Of a stretch of DNA of 38,280 nucleotides, positions 34,506-38,280 are shown in pieces. Under the pieces are notes generated by a model. That model did no database searches. It saw nothing but the letters and a program-made list of their open reading frames with translations, and was not told the DNA's origin. Source of the stretch: Bacillota bacterium. GTDB taxonomy: Bacteria; Bacillota; SHA-98; UBA4971. The translations under genes were made by a program, and so were the position numbers. How positions within the stretch are numbered: the stretch's first letter is position 1; every line of letters begins with the position of its first letter. The stretch spans positions 1-38,280 of the forward strand of contig JASEJE010000030.1 in the NCBI GenBank assembly GCA_030024085.1. Direction: 5' to 3'.

Positions 34506-35921
34506 ATGGTGATCAGCCGGCCGGTTGCGTTCAAGCGGGGCGATAGAGGGCCGTTCGTCGCCGACGCGCAGGAGATGCTGGCGAAGCTGGGGTTCGACCC
34601 CGGAGCGCCTGAAGGCGTGTTTGTGTCCAAGACCGAGGACGCGGTCAGGGCGTTCCAGCGAGAATACGGGATCGAAGTCACCGGCATCCTGGACTGTGCA
34701 ACGTTGAAGGTGCTATACGAGGAGGCGGACCCGGGTGGGTATCCGACGGTCCTGATGGAGGGGTCCGGGACGGCTGGGACGGCCCAGACGGCCGAGACGG
34801 CCGGGGCAGGCGGGGCGGACGGGGCAACGGGGGCGACCGGGGGAGCCGGGGCAACGGGGGCGACCGGGGGAGCCGGAGCGGCGGGGACGGCTGGAGCGAC
34901 CGGAGGGGCGGGAGCGGTGGAGGAGCCGGGTGAGCCGTCGGATGCGGACTCGCGGGGGGCGGCCGGTCGGCAACCGAACGGCGCATCTGACGCGCAACAG
35001 GCGTCCGTGGCAGGTGCCCAGCAGGGTGCGCCGGGGCGGACTGTAGTCATCAGCGTGGGCGAGCGTGCCCTGGGTCTGTACGAGGGCGACCGGCTCGTGC
35101 GTCGGTACCCGGTGGCTGTGGGTAAGCCCTCGACTCCGACACCAGTCGGCACCCACAGGATCCTGGAGAAAGTCATGCACCCGGGCGGCGGCCTCGGGAC
35201 CCGGTGGATGGCATTCACCTACCAGATGCACGGCATCCACGGCACCAACCGCCCCGAACTCATCGGCCAGGCCGTCTCAAACGGCTGCGTGAGGATGTAC
35301 AACGAAAACGTTGAAGATCTCTACGACCTTGTGGACGTCGGCACTTCTGTCATCGTCATCGCGGGGCCGGTGGAGTCCTGGCCGTCCATGGGAAAGGCGG
35401 GCGGTGAAGGTACGCCCTGGCCGGCGGGAGCCGGTGCGGGATCCGGGGCGGGCGGGCAGCAGGCCGGAGCGCACAGCCCGTCGGCCCAGTACGGCGGCGT
35501 CGGGGGCGGGGCCGGCGCAGGTGGCGGCACGGGGTCCGGTTTTCCTGGTGCCGGGCCTGGCGGCGCCGCGGGTAGCGGCCAGTGGAGCGGTCCTGGAAGC
35601 GGCGCGGCCGGCGGCCCGGCCAGCCGTCCGGGCAGTGATTTCGGCAGTGGTCTTGGTAGTGCTCCTGGCAGTGGCCCCAGTAGTGGTCCCGGCGGCGGCT
35701 CTGGCGCCGGGTCAGGCGGCGGGCTGTGGAGCCCGGGGTCGCCCCAGCCCAAGGACGCCCCGGCAGGCGCCCCGGCGGGCCGCACATACACCGTGCAGCC
35801 CGGCGACAGCGTCTGGTCAATCGCCCAGAGATTCGGCACCACCGTGGACGCGATAGTCGCCGCAAACAACATCCTCGATCCGGACCTCATCTATCCGGGC
35901 GAGGCTTTGAGGATACCTTGA
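34506..35921 (+). CDS. YkuD-type L,D-transpeptidase with peptidoglycan-binding and LysM domains
   Basis: A 471-residue cell-wall enzyme. Residues about 10-75 form a PG_binding_1 domain (GDRGPFVADAQEMLAKLGF, VRAFQREYGI). A Gly/Ala/Thr linker (about 80-150) is encoded by 27-bp and shorter G-rich repeats. The YkuD domain spans about 175-290, with HGTN and the catalytic SNGCVRM (Cys261). A second Gly/Ser/Pro linker leads to a C-terminal LysM (about 425-471, TYTVQPGDSVWSIAQRFGTT). YkuD enzymes make 3-3 cross-links or attach proteins to peptidoglycan. No signal peptide is visible, as in Bacillus YkuD, which is spore-associated, so export route or compartment is open. GGGAG lies just before the ATG but spacing is short. 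The 3' end overlaps the convergent ATPase gene by 35 bp. Confidence 0.93.
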   Translation: MVISRPVAFKRGDRGPFVADAQEMLAKLGFDPGAPEGVFVSKTEDAVRAFQREYGIEVTGILDCATLKVLYEEADPGGYPTVLMEGSGTAGTAQTAETAGAGGADGATGATGGAGATGATGGAGAAGTAGATGGAGAVEEPGEPSDADSRGAAGRQPNGASDAQQASVAGAQQGAPGRTVVISVGERALGLYEGDRLVRRYPVAVGKPSTPTPVGTHRILEKVMHPGGGLGTRWMAFTYQMHGIHGTNRPELIGQAVSNGCVRMYNENVEDLYDLVDVGTSVIVIAGPVESWPSMGKAGGEGTPWPAGAGAGSGAGGQQAGAHSPSAQYGGVGGGAGAGGGTGSGFPGAGPGGAAGSGQWSGPGSGAAGGPASRPGSDFGSGLGSAPGSGPSSGPGGGSGAGSGGGLWSPGSPQPKDAPAGAPAGRTYTVQPGDSVWSIAQRFGTTVDAIVAANNILDPDLIYPGEALRIP

Positions 35922-37683
35922 GCGTCCGCAGTCTGTTGAGCGCTGCGGTAATCTCGATGGGGCGGGCGAGGCAGTAGTCACCGTGGACGAACGGCGCGAC
36001 CACATCCATCCCGTGCGCTGCGATCTCGCGCTCGAGCGCGGCGATGAGGTCTGGCACGGTCGTCCTACCGTCCAGGAGGTGCGCCTCCAGGTAGCGAAGG
36101 GCGTCCGCGATGAACCTCGTCTGCCCCGGGTCCACCACCTGCTCCACGTTGCGAAGATCGATCTCCTCATGCCCGAGCACGATGGCGTCGGTGCCGCGCG
36201 CCTTGGTCCTGGCGGGGCGGCGGTCGCCGGGCCTCGCGAACCCCAGCGACACCGGCACCCGGCGCGCGGGCCGCAGATGCTCATCCTCGCCTCCCTCGAA
36301 CTTGCGGCCGGTCGCAAAGTGCGCCGCCACCTCGCGGGCGCGCGCCGTCACATCCACGGGCCGGTATTCGTCCATCATGATTACGGTGTCCGCGACATCG
36401 AGATAGTCCCCTGAGCCGCCCAGGACCAGCACCGTGGAGATACCGTCCTCGGCGAGGCTCCGCACGCGGTCGATGAACGGGGTGATGGGCTCGCGATCCT
36501 TCGCGACCAGAGCCTGCATGCGGCGGTCGCGGATCATGAAGTTCGTGGCGGACGTGTCCTCATCCACCAGGAGTACCTTCGCCCCGGCCTCGATGGCTTC
36601 GACGATGTTGGCGGCCTGCGAGGTGCTGCCGCTCGCGTTTTCGGTGGAGAAGTGGCGGGTGTCGGCGCCGAAGGGGAGGTTCGTGATGAAGAAGCTGATG
36701 TCGTCCTCCGTCACGGCGCGGCCGTCCTCGGCGCGGATCTTGACGGCGAGCGGGGATGTCACGACGAGCTCGCGGCCGTCGCCGGGGATGTGGTTGTAAA
36801 CGCCTCGCTCGATGGCGCGAAGGAGCGTGGACTTGCCGTGGTAGCCGCCGCCAACGATGAGGGTGACGCCGCGCGGGACGCCCATGCCGCGCACGGGGCC
36901 GCGATTGGGGAGGGTGACCTCCACCTCGAGGGACGACGGGGATGTGAACGGGACCACGTTGCCGCTGTCGAGGGGGCGGTCGTCCACGCCGCTGCGGCGC
37001 GGGAGGACGGCGCCGTTGGCGACGAACGCCACGATCTCGAGGCCGGGGAGGGCGGCGCGGAGGGCGTCGGAGTCCTCGGCGGTCTCGATGTGCCGCTCGA
37101 GGTCGGCGACGGGGATGGAAGCGAACAGGAGCGCGTCGCGCACCAGCCTCGGGACGGCCCCGCAGATGATGTCTTCGGCGACGCGGCCCAGGATGCTGCG
37201 GCCGGCGGCTGGGAGGCCCACCGTGAAGCGAGCTTCGACGAAGTCGGCGTCCACGAGGACGGAGTTGCGGGGAAGGATCTCCTGGCCGGGGCGGGCCATG
37301 GAGATGCGGCCGCTCTTGCCGGTCCCGGGCGTCGCCGACCCGCCCGGGCTGTGGCTGTGGCTGTGGCTCTCGCTCTCCCATGCGCCCTGGCCGTGGCCGT
37401 GCGAGAGGGCGGCGGCGAGGGCGCTGAACCGGCGCGCGAGGAAGTCCGCGAGCGCCACGCGGCGTCCGGGCGTTGCGAGGGACCACTCCGGAAACCCAGC
37501 CATGCTCTGCAGGACGCGCACCCGGAACCTGCTCGGCGGGGCGAACGGGTCTGCCTGGACGTGGTCCACGTAGAGATCGAAACCGGGAAACCTGAACTGC
37601 CCGCGGATGTCCTGGTATGCCTTGTAGCCCCGGTGGTCGATACGCCGAAGGATCGATGATAGCCGCTCCTGTCCTGAAGACAC
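35887..37683 (-). CDS. COG3044/PF09818-type predicted ABC-class ATPase
   Basis: A 598-residue P-loop protein. Walker A is GGGYHGKST near residue 290, the signature-like ENASGSTSQA lies near 355, and Walker B with the family-specific continuation is VLLVDEDTSATNFMIRD near 375. These identify the single-chain ABC-ATPase family that includes trypanosome MRB1590. An RNA-related role is suggested only by that relative. Residues about 95-125 hold a His/Ser/Gly low-complexity insert (HGHGQ, SHSHSHS). GTG 37683 has AAGGAGG about 12 bases upstream. A degenerate duplicate of the first 29 codons lies just upstream at 37702-37791. Confidence 0.88.
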   Translation of the reverse strand: MSSGQERLSSILRRIDHRGYKAYQDIRGQFRFPGFDLYVDHVQADPFAPPSRFRVRVLQSMAGFPEWSLATPGRRVALADFLARRFSALAAALSHGHGQGAWESESHSHSHSPGGSATPGTGKSGRISMARPGQEILPRNSVLVDADFVEARFTVGLPAAGRSILGRVAEDIICGAVPRLVRDALLFASIPVADLERHIETAEDSDALRAALPGLEIVAFVANGAVLPRRSGVDDRPLDSGNVVPFTSPSSLEVEVTLPNRGPVRGMGVPRGVTLIVGGGYHGKSTLLRAIERGVYNHIPGDGRELVVTSPLAVKIRAEDGRAVTEDDISFFITNLPFGADTRHFSTENASGSTSQAANIVEAIEAGAKVLLVDEDTSATNFMIRDRRMQALVAKDREPITPFIDRVRSLAEDGISTVLVLGGSGDYLDVADTVIMMDEYRPVDVTARAREVAAHFATGRKFEGGEDEHLRPARRVPVSLGFARPGDRRPARTKARGTDAIVLGHEEIDLRNVEQVVDPGQTRFIADALRYLEAHLLDGRTTVPDLIAALEREIAAHGMDVVAPFVHGDYCLARPIEITAALNRLRTLKVSSKPRPDR

Positions 37684-37701
37684 TCCGAGTAGAAACCTCC
37701 T

Positions 37702-37791
37702 TCATTGCCGCCGGGTGTCGCGGTTTGCCTTGTAGCCCCGGTGGTTGATACGCCGAAAGATCGACGACGGCCGCTCCAGTCCCGACGGCAT
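37702..37791 (-). pseudogene. Duplicated 5' fragment of the ATPase gene
   Basis: This 90-bp frame reads MPSGLERPSSIFRRINHRGY and continues KANRDTRRQ before TGA. It aligns codon for codon with the first 29 residues of the downstream ATPase (MSSGQERLSSILRRIDHRGY, KAYQDIRGQ), about 80% identical in DNA. The offset is 108 bp. It ends right before the ATPase ribosome site. It has an ATG but no good ribosome site of its own, so it is either a dead fragment or an accidental leader ORF. Confidence 0.8.
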
Positions 37792-38071
37792 TTCAGGTGG
37801 AGACCGCCTCACCCACCTGATCCACCTGTGCGTACCGTATCATTCCTACCAAACGCAGTCAATACAACCCCCGATCGCGGCAGGTGCAGTCACGGTGGAT
37901 TTGGTCACGGTAGGCTGCGGTGCAGCGGGATCGGTCACAGTGGGACGTCAACAATCGGCTCAGCGTGGAGGGGGTGGCACGGCGGGATCGGCACAGTAGG
38001 ATCGGTTACAGTGAGCTTGGGCATGAAGGCGTCCGCACGAAGGTCTCAGCGCCGCGGTATCAGGTGTTGCC
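37792..38071. repeat. Noncoding stretch with a loose 15-bp period
   Basis: No gene is seen. Between about 37886 and 38015 GGTCACGGTGGAT-like units recur at multiples near 15 bp (37888, 37903, 37919, 37933, then 37990 and 38004). Confidence 0.4.
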
Positions 38072-38280
38072 AACTCGCCGGTGGCTGGGTGTTTGGTCGG
38101 GTGCTAATTCGCCAATTATCGGCTGATCGGCCGGCGGCCAATTCGCCGACGGTTGGACGATTGGCCAACGCCCAATTCGCCAATGGTTGGCTGTTTCGCC
38201 AGCGACGAATTCGCCAGTGGCTGGATGTTTGGTCGGGTGCTAATTCGCCAATTATCGGCTGATCGGCCGGCGGCCAATTC
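38072..38280. repeat. 34-bp tandem repeat array, copy B
   Basis: Units starting AATTCGCC (AACTCGCC in the first) lie at 38072, 38106, 38140, 38174, 38208, 38242 and 38276, exactly 34 bp apart. A 63-bp block recurs after 136 bp, that is, four units. The unit AATTCGCCAATTATCGGCTG is the reverse complement of the core in the array at 1331-1508. It continues past the window edge. Confidence 0.9.

Overview
The window is about 38 kb of GC-rich bacterial DNA. Gene content points to a Bacillota-like (Firmicutes) organism: a comFA/comFC pair, a YezD-type DUF2292 protein, a YkuD L,D-transpeptidase and strong AGGAGG ribosome sites. Two long exported beta-strand proteins end in Phe in the manner of outer-membrane barrels, so a diderm member of that group is a reasonable inference. 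The species cannot be named from the sequence.

Layout. (1) 1-7.5 kb: a barrel-like exported protein, a sigma-54 activator with an Arg/Asp repeat N-terminus, and comFA and comFC, which diverge across a G-rich spacer. (2) 7.5-8.9 kb: mainly noncoding, with two copies of a MITE-like fold-back element and a second inverted-repeat family. It ends in a sigma-54 promoter with three upstream dyads. (3) 8.97-11.4 kb: a regulator fusing ferredoxin clusters, an [FeFe]-hydrogenase-like domain and a sigma-54 AAA+/Fis activator. (4) 11.4-16.8 kb, minus strand: an ECF sigma factor, a zf-HC2/carboxypeptidase-regulatory-like protein and a TPR-CHAT caspase-like protease. (5) 16.8-28.7 kb, plus strand: a second sigma-54 promoter with the same three-dyad upstream array, then a DUF2292 protein, a 2628-residue Ig/Fn3-repeat surface protein, a lipoprotein and a large barrel-like protein. 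(6) 28.7-32.7 kb: an antitoxin-like protein, an amidase broken by an in-frame TAG, a holin-like protein, a structured-RNA candidate, a 30/30/31-bp satellite, and a coupled pair of coiled-coil envelope proteins. (7) 32.8-38.3 kb: a LacI regulator with a readable autoregulated promoter, a 31-bp satellite, an L,D-transpeptidase with LysM, a COG3044-type ATPase with a duplicated 5' fragment, and a 34-bp repeat array.

The most striking result is regulatory. Two sigma-54 promoters, at 8909-8924 and 17067-17082, are each preceded by three 18-bp dyads of form TGTNC-N8-GNACA. In both places the first two dyads abut, the third starts 69 bp after the second, and the -24 element lies 168-169 bp beyond the second dyad. 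One promoter drives the hydrogenase-like activator, the other the giant surface-protein cluster. I infer a regulon in which a redox- or hydrogen-sensing sigma-54 activator controls itself and cell-surface remodelling. The ECF-CHAT operon diverges from the same control region.

The window is also unusually rich in short-period tandem repeats (14, 15, 18, 20, 30/31, 31 and 34 bp). The 34-bp family occurs near both ends in opposite orientation.
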